From positions 6,369,623 through 6,433,622 of the forward strand of contig CP128386.1 of the NCBI GenBank assembly GCA_030345135.1: a DNA stretch of 64,000 nt, given 5' to 3'. The stretch comes from Chitinophagaceae bacterium DXS. Lineage in GTDB: Bacteria > Bacteroidota > Bacteroidia > Chitinophagales > Chitinophagaceae. The notes beneath the pieces are model-generated. The model was not told where the DNA came from, did not search any database, and saw nothing but the letters and a program-made list of their open reading frames with translations. This document shows positions 25,113 through 34,679 of this stretch, piece after piece. Numbering within the stretch: position 1 is the first letter of the stretch; each line of letters begins with the position of its first letter. The position numbers were made by a program, and so were the translations under genes.

Positions 25113-25196
25113 GACGCTGAAGGCGTCGAAGCATTAGCATGGGGCAACGCCCCATGAAAAAATAATAATTACAATCAAGCCTGAAGGGGCGCCAAC
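25113..25196. repeat. Family B two-hairpin repeat (clean copy)
   Basis: GACGC-TGAAG-GCGTC forms a perfect 5-bp stem, then CATGGGGC-AAC-GCCCCATG a perfect 8-bp stem, then CAATCAAGCCTGAAGGGGCG. An almost identical copy lies at 54281-54365. Confidence 0.9.
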
Positions 25197-25199
25197 AAA

Positions 25200-25232
25200 A
25201 AAGCCGCCCACAACGGAGCAGCTTTTGGATTT
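25200..25232 (-). terminator. Probable terminator of the HAD/phosphodiesterase transcript
   Basis: On the reverse strand AGCTGCTC..GGGCGGCT forms a stem (with G-U pairs) followed by TTTTTTG. It lies about 100 bp beyond the stop codon of the truncated gene at 25334-25480. Confidence 0.6.
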
Positions 25233-25333
25233 TTATCGAATAGCTTTCAACATAACTCTCTACTTAAATACACCTGTCGACATTACGCGAGTCCAATTGG
25301 CAGGCAAGGTTTTCACTCCAAAAATCTTTTCTA

Positions 25334-25480
25334 TTACCAACGCAGTGTTTTTATTAATCCCGGCACACTAAAGCCATCCAATCCAATGATCACTACTCTT
25401 TGAGCTTTCTGTGCGTATATAGCGAGGCAGATAACAATTAAGATCAGGAATGATAATCTCTTCAGTCTGTTTTGCCTCAT
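25334..25480 (-). pseudogene. Truncated type I phosphodiesterase/alkaline-phosphatase-superfamily gene (48 codons)
   Basis: An ATG at 25480 overlaps the TGA stop of the upstream HAD gene (ATGA). The 48 codons read a signal peptide (RLSFLILIVICLAIYAQ) followed by AQRVVIIGLDGFSVPGL, the start of nucleotide pyrophosphatase/phosphodiesterase proteins of the alkaline-phosphatase superfamily, with the first metal-ligand Asp in GLDG. The frame then stops after KTLRW. Full proteins have 280-500 residues, so nearly all of the gene has been lost, probably by a deletion ending near the family B repeat and terminator. Its pairing with a phosphonatase-like HAD gene is sensible, since both act on phosphonate- or phosphoester-type substrates. 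Confidence 0.75.
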
Positions 25481-26184
25481 GCTCCGGCTTTTTCTGAGCG
25501 AGCACTTTCGTTTGCAGTCTTCACTATTGGCAATAGCTCAAGCAAATCGTTGATAATATATTCCGGATCTGCAGCTTTTAATTGTTCGTAAGTGTGTGCA
25601 CCGGTAGTAATACCAATATTGATGCTGCAGCCTGCATTCTTTCCTTCTTCAACATCTATCGAAGAATCACCAACTTTAATCACCTCTTTTGCATCGCTTA
25701 CACCAAGTTGCTTCATAGCATACAGTATCATGTCCGGCTTTGGCCTGTTTTCACCAACATCAGATGCGGTAACAAGCGCGTCAATATCATCACCAATTTT
25801 CCAACCGATCTTTTCAACCAATGTCTCAGCAGTTTCCCTGTTGTAACCCGTGTTTAATACCACTTTTATGCCCTGCTGTTTTAATGTATGAAAAAGCCTG
25901 GTAGCGTTGCTTTGTTCAAAAATGTCCTGTGTGCGGTAAGCGTTCTCCAATTTTTGCCTGAAATTTTCAAATATTTTGTTGGCAAGGTTATCATCCTGTT
26001 TACCAACCAGGGCGAGCACGCTTTTTATTGCCTGCAACTTTTCTTTGCCGGCGCCAACTTCCAAAACCTGTTCAAGCGAAAAATCGAATCCTTCTTCGTT
26101 AATGGCTTCACGTACTGTTTTGTACACCACATTGTTTTCATCCACTGTGGTTCCCGCCATGTCAAAAACAACCATTGTAATCAT
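25477..26184 (-). CDS. Phosphonatase-like HAD-superfamily hydrolase (PhnX-like)
   Basis: A 235-residue HAD hydrolase. Motif I is FDMAGTTVDE: nucleophile Asp8 followed two residues later by Ala10 rather than the usual Asp, the phosphonatase hallmark. The helical cap covers about 18-85. Motif II/III lies in VVLNTGYNRETAE and ENRPKPDMI, and motif IV in KVGDSSIDVEEGKNAG. The closest family is the PhnX-like group; true phosphonoacetaldehyde hydrolases are somewhat longer and use a cap lysine that I cannot confirm. Cytoplasmic. Coupled by ATGA overlap to the truncated phosphodiesterase gene. Divergently placed from an HTH-cupin regulator 237 bp away, its likely controller. Confidence 0.88.
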   Translation of the reverse strand: MITMVVFDMAGTTVDENNVVYKTVREAINEEGFDFSLEQVLEVGAGKEKLQAIKSVLALVGKQDDNLANKIFENFRQKLENAYRTQDIFEQSNATRLFHTLKQQGIKVVLNTGYNRETAETLVEKIGWKIGDDIDALVTASDVGENRPKPDMILYAMKQLGVSDAKEVIKVGDSSIDVEEGKNAGCSINIGITTGAHTYEQLKAADPEYIINDLLELLPIVKTANESARSEKAGA

Positions 26185-26421
26185 ACTATCTTTTTATGAG
26201 GTGAATTGTTTAGCCAGCATTGGTTGCCGGTGGTTTGTTTTATTTGTTAATACAACACGTTCATGGCAATAACCTGCACCATCTTGTCTTAAATTCCGCG
26301 CGTGCCAACAACTTAATAGGCTGGTCCAGGTTAATCTCAGTCACCAAATATATTTCTTTATACGAAATTATTTTTCTTATAAGTAAATTTTTAATTTTAG
26401 CCTTTAAATAATCATTAAGTG

Positions 26422-27042
26422 ATGGAACAGGACTCTTTAGGGCATGGACAATTGGTTTACTATAAAATAGGCGGGCTGATAAGGCAATACAGGAAAGAAA
26501 AGGACCTGAAATTGCTCGACCTTTCGGCAATTACCGGCATTAAAAGCGCAATGTTGTCAAAAATTGAAAATGGCCGGATGATTCCTACCATTCCGACACT
26601 TTTCACTATTATTAATAAACTGGGGATCCGTCCGGAGACTTTCTTTTCACAACTTAGCACGGAGAGTGATTTTCCTGGTTACTTTTTTCTTCCCAAATCA
26701 GGCTTTACGGTTTATGAAAAGGAAGAAAGTGCGATTGGCTTTGAGTATAAATCTATTCTTGAATACAATTTTGAAGGAGGGGCCTTTCAAATATCATTTT
26801 TAACACTGCAGCCCGGCGCGAAACGAAGCCAGGTTACCACTGCCGCTTTTGAATTTATTTACGTGCTAAGCGGTAACTTAAAGTATGCGTTAGAAGATAA
26901 AATATTTGAACTGAGCGAGGGCGATGCGCTTTTCTTTGACGGAGCCATAGGGCATGTACCTGTTAATGATAGTAATATGACAGTAACGCTGCTGGTATTG
27001 TATCTTTTTACGGAACAAGGCAAACCGGGCGGAGGTTTTTGA
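26422..27042 (+). CDS. XRE-family regulator with C-terminal cupin domain
   Basis: A 206-residue protein from ATG 26422 (a GTG at 26419 would add one residue). HTH: IGGLIRQYRKEKDLKLLDLS and GIKSAMLSKIENGRMIPT (about 14-55). The cupin at about 120-195 has the strand pattern AFEFIYVLSGNLKYALED and LSEGDALFFDGAIGHVPVN. HTH-cupin proteins sense a small ligand and control nearby metabolic genes, here probably the divergent HAD operon. The promoter gap has AT-rich words around 26358-26395 (TTATACGAAATT, CTTATAAG) that might be its operator. The TGA stop is supplied by the TTTTTGAACCATATAAG start of a family A repeat, so the original 3' end may have been replaced. Confidence 0.88.
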   Translation: MEQDSLGHGQLVYYKIGGLIRQYRKEKDLKLLDLSAITGIKSAMLSKIENGRMIPTIPTLFTIINKLGIRPETFFSQLSTESDFPGYFFLPKSGFTVYEKEESAIGFEYKSILEYNFEGGAFQISFLTLQPGAKRSQVTTAAFEFIYVLSGNLKYALEDKIFELSEGDALFFDGAIGHVPVNDSNMTVTLLVLYLFTEQGKPGGGF

Positions 27043-28560
27043 ACCATATAAGTAAAGTGTCGGCCGCGCCAACGTTTCCTGGCAAACAACTGATAAAGCT
27101 TAAAGCCCAAAGCCTAAAGCCTAAAGCTGACCGAAGCGAAGTTTTTAAACCATATAAGTAAGGTGTCGGCCGCGCCAACGTTTCTTTGTTAACAACTGAT
27201 AAAGCTTAAAGCCTAAAGCTGACCGAAGCGAAGTTTTTTAAACCATATAAGGCATATAAGAGCTTTTGCCCAGGATAATAGAAACACTTAAACGACAATA
27301 TATTTACTTAACCAGTTCGGACCTTCACCATTGACCATTCACTATTCACCAGTTGCATATAAGTAAGGTGTCGGGCGCCAACGTTTCTTTGTAAACACGG
27401 ATAAAGCTTAAAGCCCAAAGCCTAAAGCTGACCGAAGCGAAGTTTTTTAAACCATTTAAGAAATATAAGAGCAAATAAGAGCTTTTGCCCAGGATAATAA
27501 TAACACTTAAACGACAATATATTTACTTAACCAGCTCGGACCTTCACCATTGACCATTGACTATTCACCAGTTGCATAGAAGGGATGTAAGAGAATATAA
27601 GTTTTTCCGCTTCGCGGAATTTCCAGGTTCCGCAGCCTTACCCTATCACCCACTGCGATTATTGTAAAACACAAATTGGTATAAGAATACAACACTGTAT
27701 AGACCTGAACGGAGGTTTTTGAACCATATAAGTAAGGTGTCGGGCGCCAACGTTTCTTTGTAAACACGGATAAAGCTTAAAGCCCAAAGCCTAAAGCTGA
27801 CCGAAGCGAAGTTTTTTAAACCATTTAAGAAATATAAGAGCAAATAAGAGCTTTTGCTTAGGATAATAATAACACTTAAACGACAATATATTTACTTAAC
27901 CAGCTCGGACCTTCACCATTGACCATTGACTATTCACCAGTTGCATATAAGTAAGGTGTCGGCTGCGCCAACGTTTCTTTGTAAACAACTGAAAAGCTTA
28001 AAGCCCAAAGCTGACCGAAGCAAAGTTTTTTAAACCATATAAGGCATATAAGAGCATATAAGAATTTTGCCTACAATAATAATTGCAGTTAAACGACTTT
28101 ATATTTACTTAGCCAGACCGGACTTTCACCATTGACTATTGACTATTCACTAGTTGTAATAGAAGGGATGTAAGGGAATATAAGTTTTTCCGCTTCACGG
28201 AATTTCAGGTGCCGCAGCCTTCTCGATCACCCACTGCGATTAATTGTAAAAGACAAATTGCTATAAGAATACAACACTGTATAGACCTGAGCGGGGGTTT
28301 TTGAACCATATAAGTAAGGTGTCGGGCGCCAACGTTTCTTTGTAAACACGGATAAAGCTTAAAGCCCAAAGCCTAAAGCTGACCGAAGCGAAGTTTTTTA
28401 AACCATTTAAGAAATATAAGAGCAAATAAGAGCTTTTGCCCAGGATAATAATAACACTTAAACGACAATATATTTACTTAACCAGTTCGGACCTTCACCA
28501 TTGACCATTGACTATTCACCAGTTGCATAGAAGGGATGTAAGAGAATATAAGTTTTTCCG
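27033..28560. repeat. Long array of family A composite repeats (about six units)
   Basis: CATATAAGTAAGGTGTCGG-type starts are seen near 27045, 27149, 27356, 27725, 27946 and 28309. Units near 27360-27575, 27720-27945 and 28300-28530 are almost identical: GTGTCGGGCGCCAACG, GATAAAGCTTAAAGCCCAAA, GACCGAAGCGAAG, AAACCATTTAAGAAATATAA, ACACTTAAACGACAATATAT and CACCATTGACCATTGACTAT. Between them come TTTTTCCGCTTCGCGGAA-containing linkers ending GTATAGACCTGAACGG. Frames crossing the array give the same meaningless peptide again and again, so nothing here is a gene. Confidence 0.93.
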
Positions 28561-29088
28561 CTTCGCGGAAATTCCGGTTCAACACGTTGGTTTATTTTAT
28601 TCGGTGATTGGGTTTTGAGTACAGATCGCGGCAAAAGTAAATTAAGACTGAAAGTCGGAGGCTTAGCAGAGAATAGGTCCGTCGCGTCGACGCCTCTTTG
28701 CGCTCGCTGCGTGAAACAAATTTCTTTTTTCTTCAAAACAATGAATCGCTGCAAGCGATAGTGTAAGACTAACAAGCCAGGAGGCTTCGCAGAGCTTGCA
28801 GCGGGGACAATTCGCACGTCTTTGCATGAGGCTGAAGGCCTCATATCATTAGCCCGGGGCAATCCACTGGGAAAAATAGCAAACGGTGATCAAGCGGTCA
28901 AAGGGCGCAATAAAAATATTAAAATACTGAGGTCTTCAGGAAAAGCCTTTGTATTGTTGATTGAGAGATTGCAAAATTTCTGGTCAGTGATTTCCTATCC
29001 TGAACGCGACTTTGCATTTGCCCGTAGGGCATCAAGCTCAATAGTAAATTCGCGTTAGTGCATGTATTGTCCGTAGGACATATACCAA
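28561..29088. other. Gap with family B copy and CCGTAGGG/CCGTAGGAC words
   Basis: No gene. A family B copy begins at 28828 (GAGGCTGAAGGCCTC, then CCCGGGGCAATCC.CTGGG). At 29025-29080 GCCCGTAGGGCATCAAGC and TTGTCCGTAGGACATAT occur; the same words recur at 46540-46690. The lgt gene ends at 29089. Confidence 0.6.
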
Positions 29089-30264
29089 TTACACATCACC
29101 ATCGGGTTTCCGCACCCTATTCGCGTTCAACTTCGGCGCAATAAAAAACAAAAACACACCGCATACGAACAGAAATACAGATAACATTTCCGCCTGCGTA
29201 GGATGAAATCCCCAAAAATCATATCGTACATCCACGCGGATTTTTTCAATTGTAAACCGCTCAATGGCGGCGAACATAAGATAGATAGCCGATATTCTTC
29301 CGGCCATCCTGATCTGTTTGCGGATCAACATTAAAATGGCAAATAAAAAAAGACAAAGGATCAATTCATATAATGGTGTTGGAAAAACCGGTACCGCCAG
29401 TTTGTTGCAATAATCATCCCAGGTGCAATCCTGCATATATATGCCCTTCCTTAACACATTGTGCGGGTAATCGTAGCTCCACAACCACGACGGCAGCCAA
29501 CCGTAAGGATTAGGATTCGGATTATTTATTCCCCAGTCACCGTCACCCGCTATCTGGCAGCCGATGCGGCCAAGGCCATAGCTCAGCATCAGCGAAGGCG
29601 CCAATGCATCGGCCATACGCATACGTTGTACGCCAAACTTGTAATGATAATACCACATAGCAAAAGTGGCGACGATAAAACCACCGAGGTAAGCAAATCC
29701 GGTTGACGCGAAAATGTTTTTGATGGGATCATTCAGAAACGCGTTCCAGTTTTCCATCAAGCCAAAAACCTTCGCGCCAATAATGCCGGAAATAGCCGCA
29801 ACCAATATCGCCTTGGGAACATACTCATGCGGATAAACTGCAATCACTTTTTTCTCCGGCCTGTACAGGCGCTGCATATAACCGACGTACAGCGTCACTG
29901 TTGCCCAGATAATTCCTAATAAAACCCCCACCGGTATGTTGCCTTTCCAGGAGAACAGGTATTCTTTATTATCAGTTATCTCATACGGTGTGAACAATAA
30001 ACCAACCAGTTTAAATCCTGCAAGAAATCCCAGTATCAGGTGAAGTAAAACGCGTTTAATAAGAGTGCGTTTACCAATTGTTATGGTCTTTGTTATATAA
30101 GTAAGTTCACGGTTCTTTTCCTTTCGCCTCAGTTCATACCCCCACAGCCAGGCGCCGGGAATAAATGCTAGCGCCATAAAAAAACCGGCGGAGCTGATCA
30201 CCTTTAAAAAAGGGACATTTATTCCAAACAGCTCTTTTATGACGTAATATAAATTGGGATACAT
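29089..30264 (-). CDS. lgt: Prolipoprotein diacylglyceryl transferase (Lgt), Bacteroidota variant
   Basis: A 391-residue inner-membrane protein, longer than the 260-290 residues of E. coli Lgt because of inserted loops. About seven or eight membrane helices are visible. The signature region is GRIGCQIAGDGDWG at 232-245, compared with the usual G-R-x-G-N-F-x-N-x-E-x-x-G; the Arg and final Gly are kept, but the Asn and Glu positions differ. PTPLYELILCLFLF and IYLMFAAIERFTIEKIRVD complete the conserved C-terminal half. Lgt transfers diacylglycerol to the lipobox cysteine of lipoproteins. The altered signature is typical of one Bacteroidota subgroup, but activity cannot be read from the sequence. 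Same strand as, and 55 bp after, the sialate-esterase gene. Confidence 0.85.
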   Translation of the reverse strand: MYPNLYYVIKELFGINVPFLKVISSAGFFMALAFIPGAWLWGYELRRKEKNRELTYITKTITIGKRTLIKRVLLHLILGFLAGFKLVGLLFTPYEITDNKEYLFSWKGNIPVGVLLGIIWATVTLYVGYMQRLYRPEKKVIAVYPHEYVPKAILVAAISGIIGAKVFGLMENWNAFLNDPIKNIFASTGFAYLGGFIVATFAMWYYHYKFGVQRMRMADALAPSLMLSYGLGRIGCQIAGDGDWGINNPNPNPYGWLPSWLWSYDYPHNVLRKGIYMQDCTWDDYCNKLAVPVFPTPLYELILCLFLFAILMLIRKQIRMAGRISAIYLMFAAIERFTIEKIRVDVRYDFWGFHPTQAEMLSVFLFVCGVFLFFIAPKLNANRVRKPDGDV

Positions 30265-30318
30265 TATTGCTTTCGATCATCTTTATGACGATAGAAATAC
30301 TATTGCTGTCATAAAGAT

Positions 30319-32271
30319 TTATTCGTTGTAAGAGAATTTTTTATTTGCGGTCATGCCCTGGTAGTCATCCGTTCTGAACGGCACCACCGGCAATCCCTGT
30401 CCGTTATACAGGTCAACATCACCCGGGTTACTGCTCCATGCATAGCGCACCGATACAGGTGTTTTAACATCCGGGCCGTATACAACAACGGTGTTCTCAC
30501 CTTTTACATATGCTTTTGCCCAATGATAAACTTTGTCCGGCCCCGCAACGCTAAACCCACGCACATAACCATATTTATCCCTGCTGGTGAAATTGCCGGT
30601 GAAGGTAACGATAATGCTATCTCCAACCACCTGCATGTTTTTATAACGCGGACTCTGATGAATACTATCTATGCCGTATGCCATATTCAATGCAGTTATA
30701 GCGAGACGATTGCCGACGGACATTTTATCGTGCGGATGCAGATCATTGGCTTCACCTACATCAATGGTTGTTGCCATGCCGGTATTGGGCAAAGACAATG
30801 CCGAAGTCTGTGCTTCGCGAAGCTCGGCCCATTCGCTGTTTCCCGGCTGTTTATCTTCGGGCATAAAGTTGGGAAGCTGAACAAGCAAAAATGGCAGATC
30901 TCCCTGGTTAAATTGTTTGCGCCAGTCTTTGATCATCGCTGGCAGCAGATCTTTGTATTCTTCCGCTCTTCCTGCATTGGCCTCGCCCTGGTACCAGGTA
31001 AATCCTTTAATGGACAATTGCGTGAGCGGTGCAATGTTCGCATTGTATAAAACAGTTGGCGATCCGAATATGTATGCGTTAGAAACCAATGGTCTTTTAA
31101 ATGATGAAGCGTTGATCTTTACACCGGTTTTATATTTCCATTCACCCGCCCAATAGGGTGCCCAGAACATATTGAACATGCCGCCCTTTCCGCCTGCATC
31201 AAAAACACGCACTACAACAATATTGTCTTTTGGTTTTATGATGTTAGCCGGAATTTTATACGAACGCATATTCTGATTACCATAACCCTCTCCTACTTTA
31301 ACTCCGTTGATCCAAACAATATCATAGTCATCAACCTGGCCATAATTTATATAGGCATTGCCTGCAAAATCATGCGGAAAAGAATCGAAACTTCTTCTGA
31401 ACCAAACAGAACCATCATAGTCTTTTAAGTTCTTATCCTCCCAATGCGCAGGAAGATGCATGGTTTGCCAACTTGTTACATCTGTTTCGGATTTGAACCA
31501 TTCTTCTTTTAATCCCGGATCATCTTTTAAATAATATTTTTTGTTCCAGTCGGCTTTTGTCTTTTCAAAATCATTGTTCATCTCCGCCATGCTTTTATTG
31601 GGCGCGAGGTAGAGGTTGTAATAATTATTAAACTGCGGAAACTGGTGAATGGCCTCATTGCTCATCCACTCTTCAATGGCAGTGGCGCCAAGGTTGTCGC
31701 TGATCAGTCCGATCGGCACATTCAGATGTTTTTGTAAATAACTTCCAAAGAAGAAACCCACAGCCGCAAAGTCGCCCACATTTTTTTCTGTAGCCATTTT
31801 CCATTCACCACCTTTTAATGTATCCTGCGGTGCATAGTCCATTCCAATGCCGGCTGTAAATAAACGGATGTTATTGTTGTTGAAAAAAGAGGTATCTGCC
31901 TTCGGGCGCGCGTCACGCGTTTTAAATTGCATATTACTCTGGCCACCGCAGACCCATACATCACCAAACAAAACATTGTCCAGCTCAATTGTATTAGTGC
32001 CTTTGATGGTCAATTTGTACGGACCGCCGGCAGGTGTTGCAGGCAGACTTATTTTCCATTTGCCATTTACAGGCGCTGCTTTATAAGAGGCATTATTAAA
32101 TTCAATCGTAACATTTTCCCCTTTATCCGCAGTTCCCCAAATATTGCAGGGCTTGTCACGTTGAAGCACCATATTACTTTGAAACAGTACCGGCAACTTT
32201 ACATCAGCTTTTGAATTAAGCGCTGGTATGGAAAACAATATTGCAAATGCGGTTTTTATTGTTCGCTTCAT
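30319..32271 (-). CDS. Sialate O-acetylesterase-type SGNH carbohydrate esterase
   Basis: A 650-residue secreted protein (signal peptide 1-22, ending NSKA). After an N-terminal beta domain comes the catalytic start VWVCGGQSNMQF with the nucleophile Ser near residue 115. A galactose-binding-like beta insert lies at about 270-370 (HLPAHWEDKNLKDYDGSVWF). The second half of the catalytic domain has GFTWYQGEANAGRAEEY and ends with ATTIDVGEANDLHPHDK, carrying the Asp/His pair. Such enzymes remove O-acetyl groups from sialic acid or from plant polysaccharides such as xylan. It follows the GDSL gene by 24 bp in one operon, which is divergent from the Sus locus at 34002-44192. Confidence 0.9.
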   Translation of the reverse strand: MKRTIKTAFAILFSIPALNSKADVKLPVLFQSNMVLQRDKPCNIWGTADKGENVTIEFNNASYKAAPVNGKWKISLPATPAGGPYKLTIKGTNTIELDNVLFGDVWVCGGQSNMQFKTRDARPKADTSFFNNNNIRLFTAGIGMDYAPQDTLKGGEWKMATEKNVGDFAAVGFFFGSYLQKHLNVPIGLISDNLGATAIEEWMSNEAIHQFPQFNNYYNLYLAPNKSMAEMNNDFEKTKADWNKKYYLKDDPGLKEEWFKSETDVTSWQTMHLPAHWEDKNLKDYDGSVWFRRSFDSFPHDFAGNAYINYGQVDDYDIVWINGVKVGEGYGNQNMRSYKIPANIIKPKDNIVVVRVFDAGGKGGMFNMFWAPYWAGEWKYKTGVKINASSFKRPLVSNAYIFGSPTVLYNANIAPLTQLSIKGFTWYQGEANAGRAEEYKDLLPAMIKDWRKQFNQGDLPFLLVQLPNFMPEDKQPGNSEWAELREAQTSALSLPNTGMATTIDVGEANDLHPHDKMSVGNRLAITALNMAYGIDSIHQSPRYKNMQVVGDSIIVTFTGNFTSRDKYGYVRGFSVAGPDKVYHWAKAYVKGENTVVVYGPDVKTPVSVRYAWSSNPGDVDLYNGQGLPVVPFRTDDYQGMTANKKFSYNE

Positions 32272-32295
32272 TATTTAGTATTGATCAGACTAAAA

Positions 32296-33693
32296 CTAAT
32301 TTACTTTTTCGATAGATACTTTGTGTGCTACAGGTTTTGCAAGCTGATACATTTTGTCCGTCATCTCATCCATTTGTTTTTGCACTTTATCCCGCGCTGA
32401 TTTCTCATGTAGCTCCAGGTATGCATCTTTCTTGCCTCCGATGAACGGATTCTTTTTTGCTTCGGCGATCACCGAATCCGTAATAGCGGGAGTGTCTTTT
32501 AAAAATAAACCTCTGTCATACAGAAAATCATAGCTGACCCAATAGAAAGAGCGCAATTTATCCTCAAGATCCTTTCTCTTCAATTGAAGGTCCATTATCT
32601 GCTTTGCCTGGTGGTATTGCGGGGTGGTGCTGATCATTGCAAGGTTAACTCCGCCGTTTAATGCAGCGCCGGTATAAGAGCCGATCAACTGCCCGTCGAT
32701 TTTCAGATTGTAATTGGCTGATTGATCAAGATGCTGAACCTGTAGTAATTCGCTATTAAACTCTTTCGTAAAAGGAATTACATCAAGCGCTTCGTATTGC
32801 TTTTGCGGATTCCAAAACACGCGTGCTGTTGAGTCGATCGGGAAAGGAAGTGATTTAGCCAGGTAAGTAAATGCGATATTGTTGTTCTTTTTCTGCAGGC
32901 CGGAGATACTTGCATTTTCTGCTTTCAACGTTTTTGCTGCGTTTGCATCAATGACAATATCAGCAATTGGCTTGTTGGCCAATCCCTGTGCTTTAAGAAA
33001 CAAATAAGCCATCACCAAATGACCAGCATTGCCCGGATGGATCCTGTCAGGGCCGGTGATCGTAAACGCTGTGTCTTTTTGCTGGCCTTTTTTATTGATC
33101 TCTGTCATCGGGTAAAAGAGATCTACGAAAGCCCAGTTGTTTTTAGCCGCTTCTTCTTTTTGAAAAGCGCAAATGCCTTCCATGGTTTTAAACTTACCCC
33201 AAAAAGGTTCTTTACCATTTTTTACCGTTTCATCATAAGGAGATGAAAGCATCATGATCTTTTTAAGATCTTTTATGCCGTTCAGTTTATCGCGGATGCG
33301 CGTGAACCATTTGTAAGAAGTATCAATGGCGGATTTGCGAACGCTGTCCGTTTTATCCTTATGCATCGGGTATTCAAAATAACGGCTGTCATTCATTCCA
33401 AAACTTACGGATAGTACAGTTGGTTTTTTAGCCAGTATATCATCATCCAGTCGGACATAGATCTGCCTTGCCACATCTCCCCCAATACCCCCGTTTATTA
33501 CTTCAATTTTTCTTTCCGGGAAATGGGTGATATAATACAGCCAGATATAAGTTTCGTAAAACCCCGCTTCAGTAATGCTGTTGCCGGCAAATACTACGCG
33601 GTCACCTTGTTTAAAAGGTTCAGGAGACTTTTGCGAAAAAGCCGGTGAAAAGAATATTGCGCAAATGCCCAATGTCATTAACCTTGATCTCAT
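32296..33693 (-). CDS. Secreted SGNH/GDSL-family esterase
   Basis: A 465-residue protein with a signal peptide (MRSRLMTLGICAIFFSPAFS). SGNH blocks: VVFAGNSITEAG near 32-43 (nucleophile Ser in GNSIT), GGIGGDVARQ (block II Gly), SFGMNDSRYF (block III Asn) and DRIHPGNAGH near 216-225 (block V Asp and His). The C-terminal 200 residues are an added domain with a helical end (LQLKRKDLEDKLRSFYWVSY). This layout is seen in Bacteroidota polysaccharide loci, in acetyl- or rhamnogalacturonan-esterases. It is the first gene of the reverse operon with the sialate-esterase-type gene and perhaps lgt. Confidence 0.88.
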   Translation of the reverse strand: MRSRLMTLGICAIFFSPAFSQKSPEPFKQGDRVVFAGNSITEAGFYETYIWLYYITHFPERKIEVINGGIGGDVARQIYVRLDDDILAKKPTVLSVSFGMNDSRYFEYPMHKDKTDSVRKSAIDTSYKWFTRIRDKLNGIKDLKKIMMLSSPYDETVKNGKEPFWGKFKTMEGICAFQKEEAAKNNWAFVDLFYPMTEINKKGQQKDTAFTITGPDRIHPGNAGHLVMAYLFLKAQGLANKPIADIVIDANAAKTLKAENASISGLQKKNNNIAFTYLAKSLPFPIDSTARVFWNPQKQYEALDVIPFTKEFNSELLQVQHLDQSANYNLKIDGQLIGSYTGAALNGGVNLAMISTTPQYHQAKQIMDLQLKRKDLEDKLRSFYWVSYDFLYDRGLFLKDTPAITDSVIAEAKKNPFIGGKKDAYLELHEKSARDKVQKQMDEMTDKMYQLAKPVAHKVSIEKVN

Positions 33694-33934
33694 AGAATGC
33701 TTTTTTAAAAGATAAATCTCCTTACAAGTGTGTTAAAACCCGGTTTACCTCTATCGGGTAGCAAAGGTTAACAAGTTCTGCAACAACGATGCCGCCGGTC
33801 GAAAAACAAAGTCGTCCTATATTGACAAACGAAAGTAATCATGATGCACATCATATACTTCGGCTCATGAATACTGCAATAGCTGCTGTTAAAACCGTGA
33901 GTTGTGTATAATCAACATGGTAAATTTAAAATTT

Positions 33935-33950
33935 ACACAAACGTTTGTGT
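33935..33950. promoter_or_regulatory. Perfect 16-bp palindrome ACACAAACGTTTGTGT (operator candidate)
   Basis: It stands 52 bp upstream of the ECF sigma start codon, within the shared 308-bp promoter region (33694-34001) with the esterase operon. AAACGTTT-centred palindromes are typical of LacI-type operators, but no LacI gene is in this window. Confidence 0.6.
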
Positions 33951-34001
33951 TATGAAATATGTCTGAACATGCTTAAATTAGGCGTACATCTCTAATTCTG
34001 C

Positions 34002-34592
34002 ATGTATCACCTCCAGACTGACGAACGGCTGCTTGAACTGTTAAGCGACCATGACGATCGTGCCTTCACGGAAATATACGAGCGTTATTGGGAGCAATTG
34101 TCTTTATACGTTTTGAAGGTGACCCAATCTTCTGAAGAAGCGAGCGATATTGTACAGGAAATCTTTGTCTCTCTGTGGAAAAGACGCAATGAACTGCAGA
34201 TTAACGGTCCTCTTTCCGCATACTTAATAAAAGCTGCACGCAATCTTAGCATACGCTATATTGAAAAAAATATCCGCAAACGTAATTTCCTTTCTACACT
34301 CAGTAGTCATTTTGTACAGGAAGATTCTTCTACCGAAAGTAAAGTGACATCACATGAACTGGAGTCTGTCGTAATAAAAGCGGTTGACAAACTTCCTCCC
34401 AAAATGCGCACGGTTTTTTTGTTGAGCAGGGGCGAAAACCTCTCCCACAAAGAGATTGCAAAGCGTTTGGGTATTGCCGAACGTACCGTAAAAAAACAGG
34501 TTGGCAACGCATTGAAGGTCATTCGCACCCAAATGCATATTGTGTTAATCATGGCAATTCCCGTCTTCCATTTCCTCTCAGGCGTATTTTAA
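34002..34592 (+). CDS. ECF-type RNA polymerase sigma factor
   Basis: A 196-residue sigma-70 relative of the Bacteroidota Sus-associated group. Region 2: FTEIYERYWEQLSLYVLKVT and EEASDIVQEIFVSLWKRRNE (about 22-70). Region 4: LPPKMRTVFLLSRGENLSHK then EIAKRLGIAERTVKKQVGNAL (about 125-170). The C-terminal 20 residues are hydrophobic (IVLIMAIPVFHFLSGVF), a common feature of this group. It should activate the SusC/SusD genes downstream when FecR releases it. It is followed at 88 bp by fecR on the same strand. The start codon directly after TCTGC fits the conserved N-terminus. Confidence 0.93.
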   Translation: MYHLQTDERLLELLSDHDDRAFTEIYERYWEQLSLYVLKVTQSSEEASDIVQEIFVSLWKRRNELQINGPLSAYLIKAARNLSIRYIEKNIRKRNFLSTLSSHFVQEDSSTESKVTSHELESVVIKAVDKLPPKMRTVFLLSRGENLSHKEIAKRLGIAERTVKKQVGNALKVIRTQMHIVLIMAIPVFHFLSGVF

Positions 34593-34679
34593 AATTTTTT
34601 TTCAAATCTTCTACTACCATCGTTCTGTTGCGGGAACTTATATGTGATACGTAAATATCTATCACCCAACTAACCGTTC

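Noticed and set aside
24197-28862. Reverse open frames of 65-116 residues in the repeat arrays (for example 24442-24717, 27646-27843, 28512-28862)
   Set aside because: They encode the same peptide words from family A/B repeats in every copy and have no independent support.
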